NCBI RefSeq assembly: GCF_016924665.1 | Contig: NZ_JAFFJT010000034.1 | Location: forward strand, 1-64,000 | DNA: 64,000 nucleotides | DNA from: Nocardioides sp. SYSU D00038 | GTDB lineage: Bacteria; Actinomycetota; Actinomycetes; Propionibacteriales; Nocardioidaceae | Reading direction: 5' to 3' | Shown: piece by piece, positions 51,859 to 60,784 of the stretch | Position numbering within the stretch: the stretch's first letter is position 1 | Layout: every line of letters begins with the position of its first letter | The notes under the pieces: model-generated | Seen by the model: only the letters and a program-made list of their open reading frames with translations | Databases searched by the model: none | Told to the model about the DNA's origin: nothing | Translations under genes and position numbers: made by a program

Positions 51859-53293
51859 AGGCGACCCGCCGCTCCTGCACGTCGGCGCTGGTGAGCTCGA
51901 CCCGCACCTCCTCACCCAGCGGCAGCCGCTCGGCGCCGGTGACCCGCGCCTCGACCGCCGGCTCCTGCACGGTGACGGTGCCGCGGGTGCCCTCGCGGTC
52001 GTCGACCTCGGTGACGACGCCGGTGAAGGTCTCGCCCACGTGCGGCGCCAGCAGCCCGGCCTCGACCAGGTCGACGACGGCGTTCTCGTACTGCCGGGCG
52101 CGGCGGCCGGAGTCCTGGAGCAGCCCGGGCAGGGTCGGCAGCGCCTCGCGCACCCAGCCGGGCACCTCGGTGCCGGCGCACAGCGCGAGGCACACCTCGG
52201 AGGCGAACCGGTCGCCGAGCCGGCGCAGCGGGGCCGTGACGTGCGCGTACTCGGTGGCGAGCGCGGCGTGCTGGGGGTCGGCCGGCAGCTCCCCGTCGAA
52301 CGCGGCGTAGCCGCTGCCGCGCAGCAGCCGGGTGCAGGCCACGACCATGGCCGCGTGGGTGGGCTTCGCGGGGTTGAGGGAGCGGACGAAGTCGGGGTAG
52401 AGCTGCTCGGCGGGCCACGCGATCCCCAGCGCCTGGGCGGTGCGGTGGAGGCGGGTGACGTCGCGCGGGTCGGGCGGCGGCAGCGTGCGCAGCAGGCCCA
52501 CCCGGGCGTAGACCATCAGCGCGGCCGCGGCGAACCCGGTGAGCAGCGAGATCTGCGCGTTCCACTGCTCGACGGGCAGCAGCCCGCGGAACTCCAGCGA
52601 CCAGGTCTCGCCGTCGACGTCGACCTCCTGCTCGGGCAGCGGCAGCGAGACCCCGCCCCGGGCGGCCTCGCGGGCCAGCCGCCGCTCGCCCACCTCCCTG
52701 AGCAGCAGCAGCGTCTCGTCGGCGGTGCCGTCGTCGATGCCGGCCTGGGCGGTCGGGTAGTCGAGCTGGGCGGTCGACCTGACCAGCGCACGCTCGACGT
52801 GCATGTCGGTGCGCTCGCCCTCGGCGGTGAGCCGGATCGTCCACAGCAGCGCGGGCCGGACCTGGCCGGCGAGCAGCGAACCGGCGTCCTCGGAGATCAC
52901 GGTCGGGTGGAGCGGCACCTTGGAGTCGGCGCCGTAGAGCGTCTCGCCGCGCCGGCGGGCCTCGACGTCGACGGGGTCGCCCGGGCGGATGAACGCCGCG
53001 AGGTCGGCGATCGCGTAGTGCACGACGTAGCCGTCGCCGTCGCGCTCTATGTGGAGGGCCTGGTCGAGGTCGCGGGCTCCGGGCGGGTCGATCGTGACGA
53101 ACGGCAGGTCGGTCCGGTCGAGGTCGGGGAGCCGCGGGGCGGCCGCGGCGGCGGCCGCCGCCGCCTCGACCTCGGGCGGGAACTCGGGGGTGACCTCGAG
53201 CTCCTGCTGGATGCGCGCGATGCCGTCGGTGAAGACCCGGGCGCCCGCGGAACCGCCGGCGCTGCGGACGTGGACCACGCGGTTGCTCGGCAT
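51845..53293 (-). CDS. RNB domain (RNase II/R-like) exoribonuclease
   Basis: A 482-residue 3'-5' exoribonuclease core. LPFVTIDPPGARDLDQALHIERDGDG (near 65-90) is the conserved active-site region with several Asp, and VHYAIADLAAFI follows. Unlike RNase R there is no N-terminal cold-shock domain and only a short C-terminal S1-like end, so it matches the short actinobacterial RNB family. The ATG has TAGGGT 7 nt upstream (leaderless). Convergent with Nudix. Confidence 0.85.
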   Translation of the reverse strand: MPSNRVVHVRSAGGSAGARVFTDGIARIQQELEVTPEFPPEVEAAAAAAAAAPRLPDLDRTDLPFVTIDPPGARDLDQALHIERDGDGYVVHYAIADLAAFIRPGDPVDVEARRRGETLYGADSKVPLHPTVISEDAGSLLAGQVRPALLWTIRLTAEGERTDMHVERALVRSTAQLDYPTAQAGIDDGTADETLLLLREVGERRLAREAARGGVSLPLPEQEVDVDGETWSLEFRGLLPVEQWNAQISLLTGFAAAALMVYARVGLLRTLPPPDPRDVTRLHRTAQALGIAWPAEQLYPDFVRSLNPAKPTHAAMVVACTRLLRGSGYAAFDGELPADPQHAALATEYAHVTAPLRRLGDRFASEVCLALCAGTEVPGWVREALPTLPGLLQDSGRRARQYENAVVDLVEAGLLAPHVGETFTGVVTEVDDREGTRGTVTVQEPAVEARVTGAERLPLGEEVRVELTSADVQERRVAFTLR

Positions 53294-53300
53294 GCCACCG

Positions 53301-53306
53301 ACCCTA
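53301..53306 (-). promoter_or_regulatory. leaderless -10 (TAGGGT) for the RNB gene
   Basis: TAGGGT, then 7 nt, then ATG at 53293. Confidence 0.55.
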
Positions 53307-53339
53307 GTGCCCCCTCGGGCACCCTCCCGGACGGGCGCC

Positions 53340-53345
53340 TAGGGT
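53340..53345 (+). promoter_or_regulatory. leaderless -10 (TAGGGT) for yaaA
   Basis: TAGGGT, then 6 nt, then GTG at 53352. It lies divergently 33 bp from the RNB -10. Confidence 0.6.
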
Positions 53346-53351
53346 GACCGC

Positions 53352-54131
53352 GTGCTGATCCTGCTGCCACCCAGCGAGGGCAAGGCGGCGCCGCGGCGCG
53401 GCCGGCCCCTGGACCTCGGCTCCCTCTCCCACCCGGTCCTCACCGAGGCCCGCGAGCGCGTCGTCGACGCCGTCGTCTCGCTGTGCAGCGGCGACCCGGC
53501 CGAGGCGGCGCGGGTGCTCGACGTGCCCAAGTCGCAGCCGGAGCTGGTCGACCTCAACGCCCGGGTGCGCGGTGCCCCGACCGCCCGCGCCGACGCGATC
53601 TACACCGGGGTGCTCTACGACGCCCTCGGGCTCCCCGGCCTCTCCCCCGCCGCCCGGCGCCGGGCCGCCGGCCGGGTGCGCGTGACCTCCAGCCTGCTCG
53701 GCCTGGTCGGTCCCGGCGACCGGCTCCCGGCGTACCGCCTGTCCGGCGACGCCGTGCTGCCCGGCCTGGGCGGGGTGGCCGCCTGGTGGCGCGACCACCT
53801 CGGCCCGGCGGTCACCGAGGCGGTGGGCGACGGCCTGCTGGTCGACCTGCGCAGCAGCACCTACGCGGCGTTCTGGCGACCGCCCGCGGACGCCGCCCGC
53901 CGGGTCGCGACCGTGCGGGTGCTGCACGAGTCCGCGGGCAGGCGGCAGGTGGTGAGCCACTTCAACAAGGCCACGAAGGGCCGGATCGTCCGCGCGCTCC
54001 TGGAGGACGGTGCCAACCCGCGCACCCCCGCCCGGCTCGCCGAGGCGCTCGGCGACCTCGGCTGGACCGTGGAGGTCGACGCGGCCGGGGCCAGGGGGAC
54101 CCGGCTCGACGTGGTGGTCGGCGAGCTCTGA
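53352..54131 (+). CDS. yaaA: peroxide stress protein YaaA (UPF0246)
   Basis: A 259-residue protein of the YaaA/UPF0246 family. It begins LILLPPSEGKAAPRRGRP and has AIYTGVLYDALGLPGL and the C-terminal HFNKATKGRIVRALL, signatures of the family. YaaA in E. coli lowers DNA damage under peroxide stress and limits free iron. GTG start with a leaderless -10. Convergent with the RNase H/phosphatase gene. Confidence 0.9.
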   Translation: MLILLPPSEGKAAPRRGRPLDLGSLSHPVLTEARERVVDAVVSLCSGDPAEAARVLDVPKSQPELVDLNARVRGAPTARADAIYTGVLYDALGLPGLSPAARRRAAGRVRVTSSLLGLVGPGDRLPAYRLSGDAVLPGLGGVAAWWRDHLGPAVTEAVGDGLLVDLRSSTYAAFWRPPADAARRVATVRVLHESAGRRQVVSHFNKATKGRIVRALLEDGANPRTPARLAEALGDLGWTVEVDAAGARGTRLDVVVGEL

Positions 54132-54134
54132 GCG

Positions 54135-54188
54135 TTGGCCGTCACCAGTGGCCGTCACCAGTTGGCCGTCACCAGTGGCCGTCACCAG
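54135..54188. repeat. 27-bp direct repeat covering a stop codon
   Basis: Two 27-bp units, each made of TTGGCCGTCACCAG (14) and TGGCCGTCACCAG (13), at 54135-54148, 54149-54161, 54162-54175 and 54176-54188. The last unit contains the stop of the RNase H/phosphatase gene (TCA at 54182-54184 on the minus strand). Confidence 0.85.
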
Positions 54189-55354
54189 CGGCTGGCGGAG
54201 GCGTCCAGCTCGTCGCGCCCGGGCGGCAACGAGTTGAAGAGGCGCAACGACGCCCGCCGGCCCCGCTCGGGGTCGGGGAAGTACTCCAGCACCGTGACCG
54301 AGGCCGGGGTGAGCTCCATGTGGAACACCGACTCGAGCGGGGCGCCCAGCGCGGCGGCGACCAGGGTCTTGATCGGTGTGACGTGACTGACCACCACCAC
54401 CGTGCGCCCGGCGTGGGCCTCCAGCACCCGCTCCAGGCCGGCCAGCACCCGGGCCTCGACGGTGCGGAACGACTCCCCGCCCTCGGGCGCGGTGTCGAGC
54501 GAGCCGAGCCACCCCTCGAGCCCCTGCGGGTCGCGCTCGGCGACCTCGGCGAAGGTCAGGCCGTCCCACCGGCCGAACTCCATCTCGGCGAAGCCGTCCT
54601 CGGTCTCCAGCGGCGCCCCCAACCGCTCGGCCAGGATCTCCGCCGACTCGCGGGTGCGCCGCACCGGTGATGCCACCACGGCGTCGACCCGGTCGGCCAT
54701 CGGCGCCAGCCACTCGCCGACCTCGCGCACCTGGGCCCGGCCCTCATCGCTCAGCCCCGGGTTGTCGCCGCCGAGCCCGCCGGAGAACCGCTTGGCGGAG
54801 GTGTGCGCCGTGACCCCGTGGCGTACGACGACCAGCGTGGTGGGGCTGCCGGCGCCGGCGGCCCAGCCGCGGGCCGGGGCCGACGCCGCCTCGGCGGCCG
54901 ACTCCGGCTCGTCGACCTCGGGCTCCGCCGCGGGGACGGTGACCCCCGAGCGAGTGCCGTCCAGGGCCTCGTTGGCGAGCCGGTCGGCGTGGGAGTTCTG
55001 CGCGCGCGGCACCCAGGTCCACGTGGTGCCGGGCGGCACGAGGTCGCCGGCCTCGGCGGCCAGCGCCTGCATGTCGGGGTGCTTGATCCGCCAACGGCCG
55101 GCCATCTGCTCGACGACGAGCTTGGAGTCCATCCGCACCTCGACCGTCGCCCCGGGAGCGTGCTCGGCGGCCAGGCGCAGCCCGGCGATCAACCCCGAGT
55201 ACTCCGCGACGTTGTTGCTCGCGACACCGATGGTCGCGCCGTCCTCGGCCAGCACCGCACCGGTGGCGGCGTCGCGCAGCACGGCGCCGTAGGCGGCCGG
55301 GCCGGGGTTGCCGCGCGACCCGCCGTCGGCCTCGACGACGACGGCGTCGGTCAC
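54182..55354 (-). CDS. bifunctional RNase H / acid phosphatase
   Basis: A 390-residue fusion found in actinobacteria (Rv2228c-type). The N-terminal RNase H domain (about 1-130) has EADGGSRGNPGPAAYGAVL and conserved acidic residues near 10, 50, 75 and 120. A charged linker follows. The C-terminal histidine phosphatase domain starts at VVRHGVTAHTS near 190. RNase H removes RNA from RNA-DNA hybrids, and the phosphatase may act on alpha-ribazole phosphate. The GTG start overlaps the zinc-ribbon gene stop (GTGA). Confidence 0.9.
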   Translation of the reverse strand: MTDAVVVEADGGSRGNPGPAAYGAVLRDAATGAVLAEDGATIGVASNNVAEYSGLIAGLRLAAEHAPGATVEVRMDSKLVVEQMAGRWRIKHPDMQALAAEAGDLVPPGTTWTWVPRAQNSHADRLANEALDGTRSGVTVPAAEPEVDEPESAAEAASAPARGWAAGAGSPTTLVVVRHGVTAHTSAKRFSGGLGGDNPGLSDEGRAQVREVGEWLAPMADRVDAVVASPVRRTRESAEILAERLGAPLETEDGFAEMEFGRWDGLTFAEVAERDPQGLEGWLGSLDTAPEGGESFRTVEARVLAGLERVLEAHAGRTVVVVSHVTPIKTLVAAALGAPLESVFHMELTPASVTVLEYFPDPERGRRASLRLFNSLPPGRDELDASASRW

Positions 55355-56091
55355 AGCCCGGACTCGGCGGTGCGCACCAGGATGCGCTGGCACTCCTCGC
55401 AGCGCACGACGGTGTCCTCGGGCGAGGACCGGATCACCTGGAGCTCGGCGTTGTCGAGGGTGAGCCGGCAGCCGCCGCACTGGCGGGCGCGCAGCTCGGC
55501 GGCCCCGACGCCCTTCTGCTCGCGGAGCCGCTCGTAGAGCGCCAGGAGGTCGGCCGGCAGCTCGGCGGCCAGCGGCGCACGCTCGCCGGCGACCCGCTCC
55601 AGCTCGCGGTCGAGCGCGGCGGTGCGCTCGTCGCGCGAGGCGGTGAGCTCGGCCAGCCGCTCGTCGGCGGCGGCGACCTGCTCGGCGTGGGAGGCGAGGT
55701 CCTTCTCGGCGTCCTCGAGCCGGGCCATCACCTCGAGCTCGTCGTCCTCGAGGGAGGTGATCCGCCGCTGCAGCGACTGGAGCTCGCCCTGCATCCGCTC
55801 GAGGTCCTTGGGGTTGGTGATCAGCCCCTGGTCCATCCGCTGCTGGTCGCGGGTGCGGCGGGCCTTGACCTGCTCGACGTCGGCGTCGAGCTTGACCTGC
55901 TCGACCTTGAGGTCGTCGACGACGACCTGGGCGTCTCGGCGCCGGTCGTCGTGCTCGGCGCGGGTCGTGGTGAGCGCCGCGATCTCGGCGAGCTCGGGCA
56001 GGGTGGCGCGCTGGTGGCGCAGCTGGTCGGCCTGCGAGTCCAGGGCCTGCAGGTCGAGCAGGCGCAGCTGGGCGGACGGGTCGGCTTTCAG
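55351..56091 (-). CDS. coiled-coil zinc-ribbon protein (Rv2229c-like), probable CTG start
   Basis: A 246-residue protein: a long coiled coil (about 10-190, LKVEQVKLDADVEQVKARRT and LQSLQRRITSLEDDEL) followed by a C4 zinc ribbon (CGGC near 209-212 and CEEC near 234-237). Homologues in mycobacteria sit upstream of the RNase H/phosphatase gene. Family members begin with KADP; here the equivalent start codon is CTG (LKADPSAQLRLLDLQ) with GAGGAG 6 bp upstream. A GTG at 56136 would add 15 residues and overlap the NIF3 gene. The function is unknown, probably linked to RNA or DNA. Confidence 0.8.
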   Translation of the reverse strand: MKADPSAQLRLLDLQALDSQADQLRHQRATLPELAEIAALTTTRAEHDDRRRDAQVVVDDLKVEQVKLDADVEQVKARRTRDQQRMDQGLITNPKDLERMQGELQSLQRRITSLEDDELEVMARLEDAEKDLASHAEQVAAADERLAELTASRDERTAALDRELERVAGERAPLAAELPADLLALYERLREQKGVGAAELRARQCGGCRLTLDNAELQVIRSSPEDTVVRCEECQRILVRTAESGL

Positions 56092-56117
56092 GGGGTGCTC
56101 CTCGTGCTGGTGGTCGG

Positions 56118-57248
56118 TCAGGCGCGGAAGGTCCACGGGTCGGTGCACCTCGTGCTCACGCGGGTCTCCACCGTATCGCTCCACGACTCCGCGAGCCGCC
56201 GCGCGACCACGGGCAGCCAGGTCCACTCGGCGGCCCAGTGGGCGACGTCGACCAGGGCCGGACCGTCGTGCTCGCGGAACTCCGCGGCGGGGTGGTGGCG
56301 CAGGTCGCTGGTGACGTAGACGTCGGCGTCGGTGCGACGCACCGCGTCGAGCAGGAAGTCGCCCGCGCCGCCGCACAGGGCCACCCGCCGCACCGGGCGG
56401 TCGGGGTCGCCCGAGACCCGGACGCCGTGCGCGGTCTCGGGCAGCCGCTCGGCCACCAGCGCGGCGAAGCCGGCCAGCGTGGTCTCGGCGACCTCACCGA
56501 TCCTGCCGGTGCCGGTGACCGAGGCGCCGGGGTCGGCGAGCTCGACGACGTCGTACGCCGGCTCCTCGTAGGGGTGGACGGCCAGCAGGGCGCGCACCAC
56601 CTCGGTGCGCCGGGCCCGGGGGGCCACCACCTCGACGCGCACCTCGTCGACGACCTCGATCCGCCCGACCTCCCCGATGGTGGGGTGGGCGCCGGCGAGC
56701 GGCCGGAACCGACCCTCCCCGGCGCTGCTGAACGACGCGTGGTCGTAGTCGCCGATCCGCCCGGCGCCGGCCGCGGCGAGCGCCGACCGCACCGCCCCGG
56801 CGTCGGCGGTCGGCACGAAGGTGACGACCTTGTCGAGCGGGTCCGCGGGCGCCGGAAGCAGCGGCGCCTGGTCGGTGAGGCCGAGCGCCGTGGCCATCGC
56901 CTCGGAGACCCCACCGACCGCCTGGTCGGCGTTGGTGTGGGCGGTCAGCAGCGCGCAGCCGGCGCCGGCCAGCGTCGTGAGGGTGCGCCCCTTGGGGGTG
57001 GTGGGGGCGAAGCCGTGCACGGGCTTGAGGAACAGCGGGTGGTGCACGACGAGCAGGTCGGCACCCCAGGCCACAGCCTCCTCGGCGACCTCGGGCGCGG
57101 GGTCGACGGCGAACATCACCCGGCGCACCGCGGCGGACGGGTCTCCCCAGACCAGACCGACGGCGTCCCACGACTCGGCGGTGCCGGGCGGGTACCACGA
57201 GTGGAGCAGGTCGACGGCGTCGCTCAGGCTGTGCACGGGCGTCGACAC
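56118..57248 (-). CDS. NIF3-like dinuclear metal-binding protein
   Basis: A 376-residue NIF3 family protein. Metal ligands are in VVHHPLFLKPVHG and TAHTNADQAVGG (near 71 and 98) and the C-terminal VDVAHWAAEW. Members form hexamers around a di-metal site and may act as GTP cyclohydrolase-like or nucleotide-binding proteins. The start overlaps the acyl-CoA ligase stop by 1 nt, so they are coupled. The order acyl-CoA ligase, NIF3, zinc ribbon, RNase H gives one leftward operon. Confidence 0.9.
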   Translation of the reverse strand: MSTPVHSLSDAVDLLHSWYPPGTAESWDAVGLVWGDPSAAVRRVMFAVDPAPEVAEEAVAWGADLLVVHHPLFLKPVHGFAPTTPKGRTLTTLAGAGCALLTAHTNADQAVGGVSEAMATALGLTDQAPLLPAPADPLDKVVTFVPTADAGAVRSALAAAGAGRIGDYDHASFSSAGEGRFRPLAGAHPTIGEVGRIEVVDEVRVEVVAPRARRTEVVRALLAVHPYEEPAYDVVELADPGASVTGTGRIGEVAETTLAGFAALVAERLPETAHGVRVSGDPDRPVRRVALCGGAGDFLLDAVRRTDADVYVTSDLRHHPAAEFREHDGPALVDVAHWAAEWTWLPVVARRLAESWSDTVETRVSTRCTDPWTFRA

Positions 57249-58795
57249 TAGTTGACCTGGCGGTCGCGGCCCTCCCAGTACGGCGCCCGCAGCTTGAACT
57301 TCTGGAGCTTGCCGGTCGCGGTGCGCGCCAGCTCGTCGCGGAACTCGACCGAGGTGGGCGCCTTGTAGCCCGCAGCCCGCTCCTTGCACCACGCGACCAG
57401 CTCGGCCTCGGTGGCCTCCTTGCCCTGCTCGAGTACGACCAGGGCCTTGATCGTCTCGCCCCACTTCTCGTCCGGCACCCCGATCACCGCGACCTCCGCG
57501 ACCGCCGGGTGCGAGAACAGCACGTCCTCGACCTCGATCGACGACACGTTCTCGCCGCCGGTGATGATCACGTCCTTCTTGCGGTCGCTGATCGTGAGGT
57601 AGCCGTCGTCACCGAGGGCGCCGCCGTCGCCGGTGTGGAACCAGCCGTCGCGCAGCGCGGTGGCGCTCTCCTCGGGCTGGTCCCAGTAGCCCTCGAGCAC
57701 CACGTTGGAGCGGGCCAGCACCTCACCCTCGTTGTCGGGCTCCTCGGAGATCGCGAGCCGGACGCCGAGGGCCGGGGCGCCCGCCCGAGTCAGCAGGCCG
57801 GCCCGCTCCTCGGCGTCCAGACCGTCCCACTCCTGCCGGGCCCGGTTGATGGTCAGCAGCGGCGAGGTCTCGGTGAGGCCGTAGATCTGGATGAACTCCC
57901 AGCCGAGCTCCGCCTCGACCCGGGCCACCGTCTTCGTCGGCGGCGGGGCGCCGGCCATGATGATCCGCACCCGGTCGCGCCCGGGGATCTCGCCCTCCCA
58001 CGACTGCGCAGCCTCGAGCACCGCGGCCGCCACGGCCGGCGCCGCGCACATCACGGTCACCCCGTGGTCGCGCACCCGGCGCAGCACCTCGGCGCCGTCG
58101 ATCTTCCGCAGCACCACCTGCGGCACGCCCAGGCCGGTCATCGCGAACGGCATCCCCCACCCGTTGGCGTGGAACATCGGCAGCGTGTGCAGGTAGACGT
58201 CGCGATCGGTGACCCCGGCGTGCATCGCGAAGGTGACGGCGTTGACCCAGATGTTGCGGTGGGTGATCTGCACGCCCTTGGGGCGGGCCGTCGTCCCCGA
58301 GGTGTAGTTGATGCACGCCGTGGCGTTCTCGTCGGGCTCCCACGCCCGCGGCTCGGCGTCCGCGGCGGCGTAGAGCTCAGTGTCGTCGTCGCCCAGCACG
58401 AAGGTGTGCTCCGCGCGCACGTCGGCCAGCGACTCGCGCAGCTCGGGGTCGACGAGCAGCACCCGGGCGCCGGAGTGCTCGACGATGTAGCGCACCTCGT
58501 CGGGGCGCAGCCGGAAGTTCACCGGCACCAGCACCCGGCCCCAGCCCGAGACGCCGAAGAACGACGTCAGCAGCCGCGCGCTGTTGTGGCTGACGATCGC
58601 GACCCGCTCCCCCGGCGCGATGCCGAGGTCGTCGAGCCGGGCGGCCTGGCGGCGGGCGAGGGCGCCCACCTCGGCGTAGGTGAGCGCCCCGAGGGACGGC
58701 GCCGGCTGGTCGGGCTCGTCGACCACGCCGGGCCGGTCGGCGTAGACCTGGACGGCCCGGTCGAGAAAGTCGGACACGCTGAACGGGACGATCAC
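57248..58795 (-). CDS. AMP-binding acyl-CoA ligase family protein
   Basis: A 515-residue acyl-CoA synthetase (ANL superfamily). The P-loop is YTSGTTARPKGVQITH (near 165), the adenylate-forming motif IYGLTETSPLL near 308 and GWFHTGDGGALGDDGY near 393, with SDRKKDVIITGGENVSS near 411 (A10-type hinge) and a C-terminal lysine in RTATGKLQKFKLR. The fatty-acid chain length or aryl specificity cannot be decided. Start GTG 58795 with AGGAGG upstream. First gene of the leftward operon. Confidence 0.88.
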   Translation of the reverse strand: MIVPFSVSDFLDRAVQVYADRPGVVDEPDQPAPSLGALTYAEVGALARRQAARLDDLGIAPGERVAIVSHNSARLLTSFFGVSGWGRVLVPVNFRLRPDEVRYIVEHSGARVLLVDPELRESLADVRAEHTFVLGDDDTELYAAADAEPRAWEPDENATACINYTSGTTARPKGVQITHRNIWVNAVTFAMHAGVTDRDVYLHTLPMFHANGWGMPFAMTGLGVPQVVLRKIDGAEVLRRVRDHGVTVMCAAPAVAAAVLEAAQSWEGEIPGRDRVRIIMAGAPPPTKTVARVEAELGWEFIQIYGLTETSPLLTINRARQEWDGLDAEERAGLLTRAGAPALGVRLAISEEPDNEGEVLARSNVVLEGYWDQPEESATALRDGWFHTGDGGALGDDGYLTISDRKKDVIITGGENVSSIEVEDVLFSHPAVAEVAVIGVPDEKWGETIKALVVLEQGKEATEAELVAWCKERAAGYKAPTSVEFRDELARTATGKLQKFKLRAPYWEGRDRQVN

Positions 58796-58932
58796 GCTGC
58801 CTCCTGGTCTCCTCGCACGGTGACCTGCGCCACTCTAGTGACGCGGAGGTCGGCCCCGGGCTGGTCGCCGGATGAGGAACCTCTCATCGGTGCCTCACCC
58901 TCCACCCACGATCAGGCAGGATCGTGCTCGTC

Positions 58933-59313
58933 ATGCGCACGATGTGGAAGGTCCTGCTCGCCCTCGGGGTGGTGCTGCCCATGGGGGCGTTCGTCGCGGG
59001 GTCGCTGGTCGCGTCCGCCGCCGACGACCCGGCCCGGCGCGAGCCGATCATCCTCGACGCCCCGGCGACGTCGTCGCCCGGTCCGACGTCCGGCCCGACG
59101 TCCGGCCCGACGCCTAGCCGCTCGCCCAGCCGGTCGCCGGACGGCAACGACGACGGCAACGACGAGCGGGACGACGACGGGGACGACGACGGCATAGAGG
59201 AGGTCCGTCCCCAGCCGGGCGACGTCCGCGGCGGCCACGGCGGCGACGACGACCGGGATGATCGGGACGACCGCGACGACAGCCGCGACGACGACGGGGA
59301 CGACGACGACTGA
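58933..59313 (+). CDS. secreted Asp-rich repeat protein upstream of a two-component system
   Basis: A 126-residue protein. A signal peptide (about 1-29, MRTMWKVLLALGVVLPMGAFVAGSLVASA) is followed by a Pro/Ser/Gly-rich part and then Asp/Arg-rich repeats (DDDRDDRDDRDD...) ending DDDGDDDD. It has no fixed fold and could bind Ca2+ or other cations at the cell surface. ATG 58933 is preferred over GTG 58924. The next gene is a histidine kinase, so this protein may form part of its signal input (inference). Confidence 0.6.
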   Translation: MRTMWKVLLALGVVLPMGAFVAGSLVASAADDPARREPIILDAPATSSPGPTSGPTSGPTPSRSPSRSPDGNDDGNDERDDDGDDDGIEEVRPQPGDVRGGHGGDDDRDDRDDRDDSRDDDGDDDD

Positions 59314-59362
59314 CGCCGCCCCGCCACGCACGGACGCCCGGCTGCGCAGGCCGGGCGTCTCG

Positions 59363-60784
59363 GTGCGCACGCGCATCACCACCACGCTCGCCGTGCTCGT
59401 CGCCACCGCGCTGGCCGGCGCCGGCCTGATCGTCTACGCCATCGAGAGCCAGCGGCTGGTCGACCAGAGCGTGCGCGAGATCGAGCAGGAGCTCGACGAG
59501 TTCGCGGTGCTGCAGCAGGAGGAGTCGTTCACCTCCGTCGAGGCGCTGCTGCGGGGCTTCCTGACCCGCAACGTCCCCGACGACGACGAGCTCCTCGTCG
59601 GCTGGATCGGCGACGGGTCCGAGAAGGTCGCCTTCCCCAGCGACGACCCCCTGCTCGGGGACCCGGCGTTCGACGACGCCGTCGGCCCGCTCGTGGCCGA
59701 GGGCGGGTCGACCCGGCTCACCACCGACCCCGGCGGCGAGCACCTGGTCACCGTGCAGGCCGTGAGCCTGCGCGACGGCGACGAGACCGGGGCCTTGGTC
59801 GTGGTGGTGCACACCGACGAGGACCGCGAGGAGCTGCTCGACACGATGCGCACCTACGCGGTCGTCGCCGCGCTCTCGCTGCTGCTGATCACGGCGATCG
59901 CGGCGTGGCAGTCGGGGCGGCTGCTGGCGCCGCTGCGGGCGCTGCGCGAGACCGCCGACGAGATCACCGAGACCGACCTGTCGCTGCGGCTGCCGGTCAC
60001 CGGCAACGACGACATCACCGCCCTGACCCGCACCGTCAACGGCATGCTCGACCGGCTGGAACTGGCGTTCGTCGGCCAGCGGCAGTTCCTCGACGACGCC
60101 GGGCACGAGCTCAAGACCCCGCTGACCGTGCTGCGCGGCCACCTCGAGCTGCTCGACGCCGCCAGCCCGGCGGAGGTCGACCAGACCCGGGCGCTGCTGC
60201 TCGACGAGGTCGACCGGATGGCCCGCCTGGTCGGCGACCTGATCCTGCTCGCCAAGAGCGACCGGCCCGACTTCGTCACCCCCGCCCCCACCCCCCTGAC
60301 CGAGCTCACCGTCGAGGTGCTCGCCAAGGCTCGCGCGCTGGGTCCGCGGGCGTGGACGCTCGACGGCGCCGCCGACGTCGTCGTACGCCTCGACGAGCAG
60401 CGGATCACCCAGGCTCTCCTCCAGCTGGCCGACAACGCCGTCAAGCACACCCACGAGGGCGACGTGGTCGCCGTCGGCTCGTCGTACGACGAGGGACCGG
60501 ACGGCGGCTGGGTGCGGCTCTGGGTGCGCGACACCGGCCCGGGCATCGCGGCCGCCGACCGCGAGCTGGTCTTCGAGCGCTTCGGGCGCAGCCGCACCAG
60601 CCCCGACGACGAGGGGTTCGGCCTCGGGCTGTCGATCGTCGCCGCGATCGCCACCGCCCACCACGGCACGGTGCACGTCGAGGACGCCGAGCCGCACGGC
60701 GCGAGGGTCGTGCTCACCCTGCCCGCCACCCGCACCGACGTACCCGCTCCCGCTGCCGAGGAGGACCCGTGGCCCGCATCCTGA
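59363..60784 (+). CDS. sensor histidine kinase
   Basis: A 473-residue kinase. TM1 near 5-26, an outside sensor loop to about 150 and TM2 near 155-175 (VVAALSLLLITAIAAW), followed by HAMP. The H-box is DDAGHELKTPLTVLRGHLE with H248. Later boxes are LADNAVKHTHEGD, RDTGPGIAAADRE and GFGLGLSIVAAIATAH. The GTG 59363 is chosen because the frame upstream (59258) is a shadow of the Asp-rich gene; the exact start is uncertain. The regulator follows with a 16-bp overlap. Confidence 0.85.
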   Translation: MRTRITTTLAVLVATALAGAGLIVYAIESQRLVDQSVREIEQELDEFAVLQQEESFTSVEALLRGFLTRNVPDDDELLVGWIGDGSEKVAFPSDDPLLGDPAFDDAVGPLVAEGGSTRLTTDPGGEHLVTVQAVSLRDGDETGALVVVVHTDEDREELLDTMRTYAVVAALSLLLITAIAAWQSGRLLAPLRALRETADEITETDLSLRLPVTGNDDITALTRTVNGMLDRLELAFVGQRQFLDDAGHELKTPLTVLRGHLELLDAASPAEVDQTRALLLDEVDRMARLVGDLILLAKSDRPDFVTPAPTPLTELTVEVLAKARALGPRAWTLDGAADVVVRLDEQRITQALLQLADNAVKHTHEGDVVAVGSSYDEGPDGGWVRLWVRDTGPGIAAADRELVFERFGRSRTSPDDEGFGLGLSIVAAIATAHHGTVHVEDAEPHGARVVLTLPATRTDVPAPAAEEDPWPAS

